This document shows positions 14,207 to 20,055 of a stretch of DNA of 20,055 nucleotides, piece by piece. The stretch is from an uncultured Carnobacterium sp. (GTDB taxonomy: Bacteria; Bacillota; Bacilli; Lactobacillales; Aerococcaceae). Under the pieces are notes generated by a model, which ran no database searches, was not told where the DNA came from, and was given only the letters and a program-made list of their open reading frames with translations. The DNA lies in the NCBI GenBank assembly GCA_937923125.1, contig CALALK010000080.1:1-20055 (forward strand). The letters are read 5' to 3'. The stretch's first letter is position 1; every line of letters starts with the position of its first letter. The translations under genes and the position numbers were made by a program.

Positions 14207-14229
14207 CAATGTGTTTCCTACACATTGTA
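14207..14229 (-). promoter_or_regulatory. Amidohydrolase promoter (-10) overlapped by a perfect inverted repeat
   Basis: The minus strand reads TGTTACAAT, an extended -10 (box at 14224-14229). It overlaps a perfect 8-bp inverted repeat, CAATGTGT at 14207-14214 and ACACATTG at 14220-14227, separated by five bases. The repeat spans the predicted start (near 14217) and ends next to the ribosome binding site. It could be a repressor operator or an mRNA hairpin. Confidence 0.55.
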
Positions 14230-14300
14230 ACAAACTAGGCGAAGTAATGCACCATGAATTCCCTTGAAAAACAATAAAAATTCGATTGACCCACTGCATC

Positions 14301-14333
14301 AAAAAAGACTCCGTTTCAAAAGAAACAGAGTCT
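14301..14333 (-). terminator. Intrinsic terminator of the ABC exporter operon
   Basis: Stem AGACTCcGTTTC / GAAACaGAGTCT with an AAAA loop, followed on the minus strand by six Ts, just past the stop of the second ABC gene. Confidence 0.88.
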
Positions 14334-14339
14334 ATGCGA

Positions 14340-16079
14340 TTAACCTTTTTGAAGTGCGACCATTTCGGCATATTGACCTTGCAGTTGAAGTAATTCATCA
14401 TGCGTTCCACGTTCCACAATTTCGCCTTTATCCAACACAAAAATTTGGTCGGCATGAGCAATCGTAGAAAGTCGGTGCGCAATCATAAAGGTTGTACGTC
14501 CTTCTTTAACGACATTAATCGCGTTTTGAATAATCTCTTCCGTCTCGGTATCAATATGCGAAGTCGCTTCATCTAAAATTAATATTTTCGGGTCAAAGAC
14601 AATCGCTCTGGCAAATGAAATCAGTTGGCGTTCCCCTGAAGAGAAGTCCATCCCTTTTTCTTTGACCTCGTAGTTCAGTTCTTTGTCACTCTTTGTGAGT
14701 AGATGTCCTCCGCCCACTTTAACGAGCGCCTCTTTAATCGTCTCAGGTTGAATCGATTCATTATTGAGCCCGACATTTGAAGCAATCGTTCCTGTAAATA
14801 AATACGGATCTTGTAACACAATCCCCATCTCGCTTCGAACACTACGTCTGTTAAAGTCACGCGTGTTTTTACCATCAATCAAGATAGCTCCACTCGTTGG
14901 GTCATAGAATCGAAAGAGCAAATTCATAATGGAAGATTTCCCTGAACCTGTATGCCCCACAAAGGCCACCGTCTGCCCAGGTTCTACAGTGAAATTCAAG
15001 TGCTTCAACACAGGAACGCCTGGTGTATACTCAAAGCTCACATCTTTGAATTCAATCCGTCCTTCATCAAATGTGAAGAGCTCATCTCCTGAATCCTCAC
15101 TTGGCGTATCCATTAATTCAAACACACGGTCACCAGCAGCCATTGATTGTTGGAAGCCTGACACGACATTCATAAAGGTTTGAATCGGCTCATAAATACG
15201 GTTGACATAATCAATAAAGGCATATAGGAGCCCTGCTGAAATCCCCAGTGTCCCTCCGATAAATTGCATTCCGAAGTAATAAACAATTCCAAATAAAGTA
15301 AAGTTTCGAAGTAAGCCAACTAGACTCCATGAGAAGTACGACTCAAGAATTAATTCCTTACGACCGATTTCAACCCAAGACGTAGCCGTCGCCTCATATT
15401 CTGCAACAATCTTGTCTTCTTGTTGGAAGGCTTGAACGATACCAGCACCTTGAATACTTTCATTTAACTGTCCACTCAATTGACTGTACAGTTCACGATT
15501 CTCAGAATAGTATTTTTTCTGCATCACGGCAACGGTTCTCTGCCATAGCATCATCACCGGAACTAGGAATAATAACACTAATCCAAGCGTCGCATTTAAT
15601 AAGAAAATCGTTGTGTACACACCAACAAGCATCACGACCGTACTAAGGAGTGTCGAAATTCCATTTACATAAAAGTTTGCACGTACGGATTCCGTATCAC
15701 TCGTGATTCTGGATACGACTTTTCCGGCAGGCAAATGGTCGAAATACGATACTGGCAAGGTTTGTACATGCTCGAACACTTCGTCACGAATGCGTTTGGC
15801 CACGCGGTTCGAAAGAGTCTTCATATATAAACGGTTTAAATATCCACCAGCCGCTCCAACTAAGTTCACCGCTACGTAAATCCCAACCCATAAGAGCAGG
15901 CTTCCTGCATTAAAGACACCCGATTGCCCCATCGGCGTAATCACATTATCGATAATGTATTTAGCAACGAGCGGCCCTGTTAAGGTTGCCCCCGTTGAGA
16001 GTAAGAGGCAGAAGAGTCCAATCAGAACTCCTTTTTTCTCATAGCGGAGGTAGCTTAATAATCGCTTCATCGTTTTCAT
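14340..16079 (-). CDS. Heterodimeric ABC multidrug exporter, subunit with catalytic Walker B (LmrD/BmrD-like)
   Basis: A 579-residue half-transporter: a six-helix membrane domain (about residues 15-310) fused to a nucleotide-binding domain. Walker A is GHTGSGKS (375-382), Q-loop Q423, Walker B ILILDE with catalytic E504, and H-loop H535. Its signature is FSSGE (479-483) instead of LSGGQ. That makes it the partner whose signature serves the degenerate ATP site and whose Walker B serves the active site, as in LmrCD, BmrCD and TM287/288. It overlaps the upstream half-transporter by four bases (ATGA), with GAGGAGG ahead of the start. Likely function is drug or lipid export at the plasma membrane. 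Confidence 0.92.
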   Translation of the reverse strand: MKTMKRLLSYLRYEKKGVLIGLFCLLLSTGATLTGPLVAKYIIDNVITPMGQSGVFNAGSLLLWVGIYVAVNLVGAAGGYLNRLYMKTLSNRVAKRIRDEVFEHVQTLPVSYFDHLPAGKVVSRITSDTESVRANFYVNGISTLLSTVVMLVGVYTTIFLLNATLGLVLLFLVPVMMLWQRTVAVMQKKYYSENRELYSQLSGQLNESIQGAGIVQAFQQEDKIVAEYEATATSWVEIGRKELILESYFSWSLVGLLRNFTLFGIVYYFGMQFIGGTLGISAGLLYAFIDYVNRIYEPIQTFMNVVSGFQQSMAAGDRVFELMDTPSEDSGDELFTFDEGRIEFKDVSFEYTPGVPVLKHLNFTVEPGQTVAFVGHTGSGKSSIMNLLFRFYDPTSGAILIDGKNTRDFNRRSVRSEMGIVLQDPYLFTGTIASNVGLNNESIQPETIKEALVKVGGGHLLTKSDKELNYEVKEKGMDFSSGERQLISFARAIVFDPKILILDEATSHIDTETEEIIQNAINVVKEGRTTFMIAHRLSTIAHADQIFVLDKGEIVERGTHDELLQLQGQYAEMVALQKG

Positions 16080-17815
16080 TCGATTTCCTCCTCTATCTCT
16101 TGAATGAGGTACTGTTCATAGTACCAACCACGTTGCGCGAGTAACTCCTCGTGACTTCCTCGCTCACTAATGCGTCCTTCATTCATCACAATAATCTCAT
16201 CGGCATGACGAATTGCAGAGAGTCGATGTGCTGAAATAATATTCATACAACCGCCACGCTCTTCTTGCAAGTGCGAGATAATTTCGCGTTCTGTTTTCGC
16301 ATCAACTGCGGATAACGCATCATCTAAAATCAGGCATTCACGGTTACGTAAGAAGGCACGCGCAATCGATAGACGTTGTTTTTGTCCACCACTAAGCGAT
16401 ACCCCTTTTTCTCCGACCATCGTATCGAGCTGTTCCGGCATGCGTTTCACGTCTCCATCAAAGGACGCTAACGTCAATGCTTCCCAGATTTCCTCATCGG
16501 TCGCATCTTCTTTCCCGAATAACATATTCTCACGAATCGTGCGTGAAAAGAGTGTGTGTTCTTGTGGTACATAGGCTAGATGCCCTGCCACCGATTGACT
16601 GTCATAATCAATCAACGGTTCTCCGTTAATGAGAAGCTTCTCGCCTCGATACGGAAATTGATGTAATAATTGCATTAAGAGCGTCGTCTTCCCAGAACCT
16701 GTTTTTCCAACGATTCCAAGCGTCTCACCTTTATGTAACGTAAGGTTAATGTCTTTTAATAATGGCGCCTCTTCGCCTGGATACGTAAAGTTGAAGTCCT
16801 TGAACTCAATCGATTCAATCGTCTCGAGCGTTTTTGTACCACCTCGTTCAATTTCATCATCATGTTTCAATACTTCATTAATACGCTCCGTCGCCACTTT
16901 CCCTCGCTTGTAGTTCGTGATAATGTCACCAATCATAAACATCGGCCACATAATCGCCCCCATATAAACTTGGAAGGCAATGACATCCCCGACTAGAATA
17001 GCCCCAGTCGATACTAGATACCCACCGTAGAGAAGGGCAATGGTAAAGCTAATCATCATAAATAATTGCGCCAGTGGAATAAAGCGCGATTCAATTTCAG
17101 ACACGATAATATTTTGTTTCATGGCCTTTTTCGTTTTCGCCCTGAACTCATCCATCATCGCATCTTCTTGCCCGTAAGCACGAATAACATAAGTACCGTC
17201 AATCATCTCAAGCACTTCATTATTTAATTGTGAAACTGCATTTTGCGCCTTGTTGTACTCTTCTTCGAGATCAAATCCCCATTTATACACGAGATACGAG
17301 AGGATTGGCAGTGGTAAAACCGCTGCAATGGTCAGTGGCAACGAAATCGTTGTGATCATCATATAAAGCGATACGCTCATCAGCAATGTAGAGTTCATCA
17401 ATGCAAACATCCCAAACCCCATCATATCGCCAATCGTTGTAACGTCTTCACTGCTACGCGTAATAATATCGCCCGTTCTAAAATGCGCATAAAACGGAAT
17501 TTTCTTCCGTAAATTATTACGTAGTAACTTCACACGTAATTCTTTTTGAACTTCATAATACCCAATAAAAATAAAATATGTCCAAATACTCTCCGTAATA
17601 TACGCCACAAGAATAATCCCGACTAAAATCACGAGTTGTGTCCCAAGCCACTCGGCATTCAGTTCGCTCGCTACGATTTTATCAACAACTTGTCCGATAA
17701 TACGTGCTGGGTACACCGCCGCAATACTACTTCCAATCATCAAAATGAAACTAACAAGGTAGCGCATTGGATGTTTTTTTATAAAATTAATAATGACTTT
17801 TAATAAATCGTTCAT
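16076..17815 (-). CDS. Heterodimeric ABC multidrug exporter, subunit with degenerate Walker B (LmrC/BmrC-like)
   Basis: A 579-residue half-transporter of the ABCB type. The membrane domain (about residues 18-305) precedes a nucleotide-binding domain with Walker A GKTGSGKTT (370-378), Q418, a canonical signature LSGGQ (474-478) and H530. Walker B reads LILDD, so aspartate 499 replaces the catalytic glutamate. This is the hallmark of the non-hydrolysing site of heterodimeric exporters. Together with the downstream gene it forms one exporter. It starts five bases after GGAGGG, which itself follows the U-run of an attenuator hairpin, so its expression is probably set by the leader peptide upstream. 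Confidence 0.92.
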   Translation of the reverse strand: MNDLLKVIINFIKKHPMRYLVSFILMIGSSIAAVYPARIIGQVVDKIVASELNAEWLGTQLVILVGIILVAYITESIWTYFIFIGYYEVQKELRVKLLRNNLRKKIPFYAHFRTGDIITRSSEDVTTIGDMMGFGMFALMNSTLLMSVSLYMMITTISLPLTIAAVLPLPILSYLVYKWGFDLEEEYNKAQNAVSQLNNEVLEMIDGTYVIRAYGQEDAMMDEFRAKTKKAMKQNIIVSEIESRFIPLAQLFMMISFTIALLYGGYLVSTGAILVGDVIAFQVYMGAIMWPMFMIGDIITNYKRGKVATERINEVLKHDDEIERGGTKTLETIESIEFKDFNFTYPGEEAPLLKDINLTLHKGETLGIVGKTGSGKTTLLMQLLHQFPYRGEKLLINGEPLIDYDSQSVAGHLAYVPQEHTLFSRTIRENMLFGKEDATDEEIWEALTLASFDGDVKRMPEQLDTMVGEKGVSLSGGQKQRLSIARAFLRNRECLILDDALSAVDAKTEREIISHLQEERGGCMNIISAHRLSAIRHADEIIVMNEGRISERGSHEELLAQRGWYYEQYLIQEIEEEIE

Positions 17816-17829
17816 CGTTTCCCTCCATC

Positions 17830-17872
17830 AAAAAAGCCGTCACCTTCCCCACGCATGGAAAAAGTAACGGCT
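17830..17872 (-). terminator. Attenuator hairpin in the leader of the ABC exporter operon
   Basis: On the minus strand the stem AGCCGTTAC...GTGACGGCT (paired ends 17867-17872 with 17835-17840, then interrupted pairing) is followed by TTTTTT and then at once by the ribosome binding site of the exporter gene. A terminator in a 5' leader, after a short translated frame, is the layout of a transcription attenuator. GGAAGGT in its 3' arm (plus-strand 17842-17848) can instead pair with ACCTTCC inside the leader frame (17921-17927), which would disrupt the terminator. Confidence 0.8.
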
Positions 17873-17898
17873 CACTTAAATTTATCTATAAAAATGCG

Positions 17899-17967
17899 CT
17901 ATACTTCATTCACCAAAATTGGAAGGTTTCTCAAATCATGTACTTGTTTTACATTTAAGTTGTTCAT
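17899..17967 (-). CDS. Leader peptide, 22 residues, for exporter attenuation
   Basis: A short frame starting MNNLNVKQVHDL and ending LVNEV, stop TAG. Its GGAGGAG site six bases before the ATG is among the strongest in the window, yet the product is far too short to be a normal enzyme. It lies between a consensus promoter and the attenuator hairpin of the exporter genes. In B. subtilis the BmrB leader peptide controls bmrCD by ribosome stalling on antibiotics; pneumococcal patAB is thought to be regulated through a comparable leader. The peptide here is not similar in sequence to BmrB as far as I can tell. Function as a translation sensor is inferred from layout. Confidence 0.75.
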   Translation of the reverse strand: MNNLNVKQVHDLRNLPILVNEV

Positions 17968-18009
17968 TGATTTCTCCTCCAATCTGATAAATTTAACGTT
18001 ATACTGCAT

Positions 18010-18037
18010 ATTATACTCCAAAACGCCGTCATGTCAA
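18010..18037 (-). promoter_or_regulatory. Promoter of the leader peptide / ABC exporter operon
   Basis: Consensus -35 TTGACA (18032-18037) and consensus -10 TATAAT (18010-18015) on the minus strand with a 16-bp spacer. Predicted start is near 18003, giving a leader of about 190 nt before the first exporter gene. Such a strong promoter fits a system held back by premature termination. Confidence 0.85.
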
Positions 18038-18068
18038 TACCTTTCGAAGTTTTTCACAATCGAATTCA

Positions 18069-18097
18069 TTGATAATCATTCTCAATAAAGTTACAAT
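18069..18097 (+). promoter_or_regulatory. Promoter of trhO
   Basis: Plus-strand -35 TTGATA (18069-18074), a 17-bp spacer and -10 TACAAT (18092-18097), each five of six to consensus. Predicted start is near 18104, about 34 nt before the ATG. Confidence 0.75.
18070..18084. promoter_or_regulatory. Fur-type operator in the trhO promoter
   Basis: TGATAATCATTCTCA fits the 7-1-7 Fur box TGATAATNATTATCA at all but one position, and the symmetry extends two bases each side (18068-18086). It covers the -35 box and most of the spacer, where a bound Fur-family repressor would block transcription. PerR boxes (TTATAATNATTATAA) fit less well. Confidence 0.6.
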
Positions 18098-18137
18098 AGA
18101 ATCATTACAAATTAGAAAAGGATGAAAGATTTACAAT

Positions 18138-19121
18138 ATGGCAAAAGACATTCGTGTTTTACTTTACTATAAATATGTTCCAATCGAGAATGCGGAACAA
18201 TTTGCGGCAGATCATTTAGCATTCTGCAAATCAATCGGATTAAAAGGACGTATCCTTGTCGCTGACGAAGGAATCAACGGAACTGTATCTGGTGATTACG
18301 AAACAACTCAAAAATATATGGACTATGTTCACTCTCTTCCAGGGATGGAAGACTTATGGTTTAAAATCGACGAAGAAAGCGAGCAAGCCTTCAAGAAGAT
18401 GTTCGTTCGTTACAAAAAAGAAATCGTACACCTTGGTTTAGAAGATAACGACTTCGATAACGATATTAACCCACTTGAAACAACAGGGGCTTACCTTTCT
18501 CCACAAGAGTTCAAAGAAGCCTTACTTGACGAAAACACTGTTGTCCTAGACACTCGTAATGACTACGAGTACGACTTAGGTCACTTCCGCGGTGCCATCC
18601 GTCCTGACATTCGCAACTTCCGTGAATTACCACAATGGGTTCGCGATAACAAAGAGAAATTCATGGACAAACGTGTCGTTGTTTACTGTACAGGTGGCGT
18701 TCGCTGTGAGAAATTCTCTGGCTGGATGGTTCGTGAAGGCTACAAAGATGTCGGTCAATTACACGGCGGTATCGCAACTTACGGGAAAGACCCAGAAGTT
18801 CAAGGCGAATTATGGGATGGAAAAATGTACGTATTCGACGAGCGTATCGCTGTCGATATCAACCACGTAGACCCAGTGGTAATTGGGAAAGACTGGTTCG
18901 ATGGTACACCTTGCGAACGTTACGTAAACTGTGGTAACCCAGAATGTAACCGTCGTATCTTAGCTTCAGAAGAGAACGAAGACAAATACTTACGTGGTTG
19001 CAGCCATGAATGTCGCGTTCATCCACGTAACCGCTACGTGAAAGAGCACAACTTATCTCTTGAAGAAGTCGTAGCTCGCTTAGAAGCTATCGGCGAAGAA
19101 TTAGATACAGTGAATGCTTAA
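18138..19121 (+). CDS. trhO: tRNA uridine(34) hydroxylase TrhO (rhodanese domain)
   Basis: A 327-residue protein matching TrhO (YbfQ in B. subtilis, YceA in E. coli). The N-terminal domain has [16 protein letters not shown] (37-52). A rhodanese domain follows with [16 protein letters not shown] and the catalytic loop C184-TGGVRC, with a second cysteine C190. A cysteine-rich tail ([25 protein letters not shown]) is typical. The enzyme makes 5-hydroxyuridine at position 34 of tRNAs in an oxygen-dependent reaction. The ribosome binding site is weak and distant (AAAGGATGAAAG), but the start is set by homology to [14 protein letters not shown]. It is the only plus-strand gene, divergent from the exporter operon. 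Its stop codon lies inside the terminal repeat of the element downstream. Confidence 0.95.
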   Translation: MAKDIRVLLYYKYVPIENAEQFAADHLAFCKSIGLKGRILVADEGINGTVSGDYETTQKYMDYVHSLPGMEDLWFKIDEESEQAFKKMFVRYKKEIVHLGLEDNDFDNDINPLETTGAYLSPQEFKEALLDENTVVLDTRNDYEYDLGHFRGAIRPDIRNFRELPQWVRDNKEKFMDKRVVVYCTGGVRCEKFSGWMVREGYKDVGQLHGGIATYGKDPEVQGELWDGKMYVFDERIAVDINHVDPVVIGKDWFDGTPCERYVNCGNPECNRRILASEENEDKYLRGCSHECRVHPRNRYVKEHNLSLEEVVARLEAIGEELDTVNA

Positions 19122-19377
19122 TAGAGAAAAACGTATCTAAAAGTTATCATTAGTGATACCTTCGAATCCTAGCGGATTTTATCATAACTACAATAATGGG
19201 GTACCGGTTCGAGCCTATAGTCTCTCGCCTTTAAAGCCTCAAAGCTGGAGTAAGGAATAAATTCCTAACTCCAGCTTTTTTCGCATTTAATACCATTCCC
19301 CATTATTGTGGTTATGAAATCCACAAGATTCTTCGGTTTCACTATTTATAAACTACGCACGTTTTTCTCTATTAAGC
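19116..19377. repeat. Structured palindromic intergenic repeat, copy 3 (inverted relative to copies 1 and 2)
   Basis: A 262-bp element bounded by a perfect 19-bp inverted repeat (GCTTAATAGAGAAAAACGT at 19116-19134, complement at 19359-19377) that includes the trhO stop codon. The arms pair with interruptions up to ATAACnACAATAATGGGG. Read on the minus strand, the core has the same order as copies 1 and 2: an inner hairpin (AGCTGGAGT / ACTCCAGCT enclosing GGAAT / ATTCC), then CTTTAAAGGCGAGAGACTAT, then AGGCTCGAACCGGT. The outer 15-20 bp are unlike copy 2. Confidence 0.85.
19241..19281 (+). terminator. Inner hairpin of repeat copy 3 acting as trhO terminator
   Basis: On the plus strand AAAGCTGGAGT / ACTCCAGCTTT with inner GGAAT / ATTCC is followed by six Ts. 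It is the only good terminator after trhO. Copies 1 and 2 lack this U-run. Confidence 0.7.
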
Positions 19378-19428
19378 TTCATTGCATTTCTTACACCGAC
19401 TACTTTTATCTCTCCTGTAGAATCGAAA

Positions 19429-19462
19429 AATACCATATTTGGTCATGACCAAATATGGTATT
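19429..19462 (-). terminator. Intrinsic terminator of glf
   Basis: A perfect 34-bp palindrome (left half AATACCATATTTGGTCA) starting 7 bp beyond the glf stop, followed on the minus strand by TTTTTCGA. Between repeat copy 3 and this hairpin (19378-19428) I see nothing. Confidence 0.85.
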
Positions 19463-19469
19463 CTTGCGT

Positions 19470-20055
19470 TTAACGGAATTCTTTTTCGACCGTTTCTAAT
19501 GCAGCGGCGATGACTTGATGCATATCGTAATAACGATACTGTCCAAGGCGTCCTCCGAAAATCACTTGCGGAACCGTCTGCGCTAATTTCTTATACTGCG
19601 CGTACAAGTCATTATTGACTTTATTATTCACTGGATAATAAGGCTCGTCGCCCACTTTCCAATCGGCAGGATACTCACGCGTAATCACCGTTTTGGGCTG
19701 CGTGCCAAACTCGAAATGCTTATGCTCGATAATACGAGTGTATGGCGTTTCACGGTCTGTATAGTTTACCACCGCATTTCCTTGATAGTTCTCCACATCC
19801 ACGACTTCTGTTTCAAAACGGAGCGAACGGTATTCTAATGTGCCTAGTTCATAATCGAAGAACTCATCAATCATTCCCGTGAAGACGATTTTAGCACCAC
19901 TATTCAAGTACTCGTCTTTTTTCGCGAAGAAATCAACATTCAACTCGACTTCGATATTCTCGTGGTCCAGCATGGCTTCAATCATCTTCGTATAGCCACC
20001 AATCGGAATCCCTTGATACGTATCGTTAAAGTAGTTGTTATCGTAAGTATAACGA
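19470..20055 (-). CDS. glf: UDP-galactopyranose mutase, C-terminal half
   Basis: The frame stays open to the right edge, so the N-terminal FAD-binding part is outside the window. About 194 residues are seen. They begin RYTYDNNYFNDTYQGIPIGGYTKM and end near GGRLGQYRYYDMHQVIAAAL, both hallmark blocks of UDP-galactopyranose mutase. YDYEL-like FFDYELGTLEYRSLRFE and EYP (TREYPAD) are also typical. The enzyme converts UDP-galactopyranose to UDP-galactofuranose for cell-surface polysaccharides, using reduced FAD. An internal ATG at 19985 is not the true start. A strong terminator follows the stop. Confidence 0.95.
   Translation of the reverse strand, partial: RYTYDNNYFNDTYQGIPIGGYTKMIEAMLDHENIEVELNVDFFAKKDEYLNSGAKIVFTGMIDEFFDYELGTLEYRSLRFETEVVDVENYQGNAVVNYTDRETPYTRIIEHKHFEFGTQPKTVITREYPADWKVGDEPYYPVNNKVNNDLYAQYKKLAQTVPQVIFGGRLGQYRYYDMHQVIAAALETVEKEFR

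Noticed and set aside
18122..18172. Short overlapping frame starting ATGAAAGAT ahead of trhO
   Set aside because: Its ATG directly abuts the only Shine-Dalgarno-like bases, leaving no spacing. It encodes 16 residues with no sign of conservation, and trhO homology fixes its own start.
19200..19220. tRNA T-loop-like GGTTCGAGCC in the repeat tip
   Set aside because: The stem needed for a T arm is missing, there is no acceptor stem, anticodon arm or CCA region, and copy 1 has GGCTCGAGCC. It is part of the repeat core, not a tRNA.
19429..19462. Perfect palindrome considered as an operator
   Set aside because: It directly follows the glf stop and is followed by a U-run on the minus strand, so an intrinsic terminator explains it.
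1..20055. Insertion sequences, transposases, integrases, phage genes or rRNA/tRNA genes
   Set aside because: None seen. All longer frames belong to recognised metabolic, transport or replication families, and no tRNA or rRNA pattern was found by eye.

Overview
The window looks like a low-to-moderate GC Firmicute of the order Lactobacillales. The replication cluster tmk-darA-holB-yabA, a LmrC/LmrD-type heterodimeric exporter, Gram-positive ribosome binding sites and cre-like sites all point that way. The gene content (host-glycan use, UDP-galactopyranose mutase, DarA present) would suit a mucosal Carnobacteriaceae or Aerococcaceae member such as Granulicatella. The genus is only a guess. Nearly all genes are on the minus strand; only trhO is on the plus strand.

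Layout, left to right. (1) 1-2634, minus: a sulfatase, its formylglycine-generating activating enzyme, and the start of a TauE/SafE (TSUP) anion exporter form a tight operon with an extended -10 promoter and a cre-like palindrome at +1. (2) 2759-5067, minus: yabA, holB, darA and tmk, a replication and nucleotide cluster with its own promoter. (3) 5182-5634: two copies of a palindromic, structured intergenic repeat. (4) 5696-11376, minus: an operon for galacto-N-biose/lacto-N-biose use, consisting of a lipoprotein binding protein, a stem-loop, two permeases, a GH112 phosphorylase and a 60-residue membrane protein. Two cre-like sites lie at or upstream of its promoter. No ATPase, hexosamine kinase or galT/galE gene is present. 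(5) 11579-14195, minus: an M20 amidohydrolase, a flavodoxin-fold NAD(P)H oxidoreductase, a 59-residue unknown protein and a YczE-type membrane protein, behind a promoter that overlaps a perfect inverted repeat. (6) 14340-17967, minus: a heterodimeric ABC multidrug exporter preceded by a 22-codon leader peptide and an intrinsic terminator, arranged as a ribosome-mediated attenuator similar in principle to bmrB-bmrCD. (7) 18138-19121, plus: trhO (tRNA U34 hydroxylase), with a near-perfect Fur-type box inside its promoter. (8) 19116-19377: a third, inverted copy of the structured repeat, then the 3' part of glf on the minus strand.

The sulfatase and GH112 loci together suggest scavenging of host mucin-type or glycosaminoglycan-type sugars. 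The enzymes lack signal peptides, so sugars are probably imported first and then desulfated or phosphorolysed in the cytoplasm. Sulfate could leave through the TSUP exporter.

The two most unusual observations are the structured repeat family and the exporter attenuator. The repeat has a covarying inner hairpin, a nearly invariant tip of about 25 nt, and palindromic arms whose outer ends differ between copies. The attenuator has a mutually exclusive pairing visible in the sequence.
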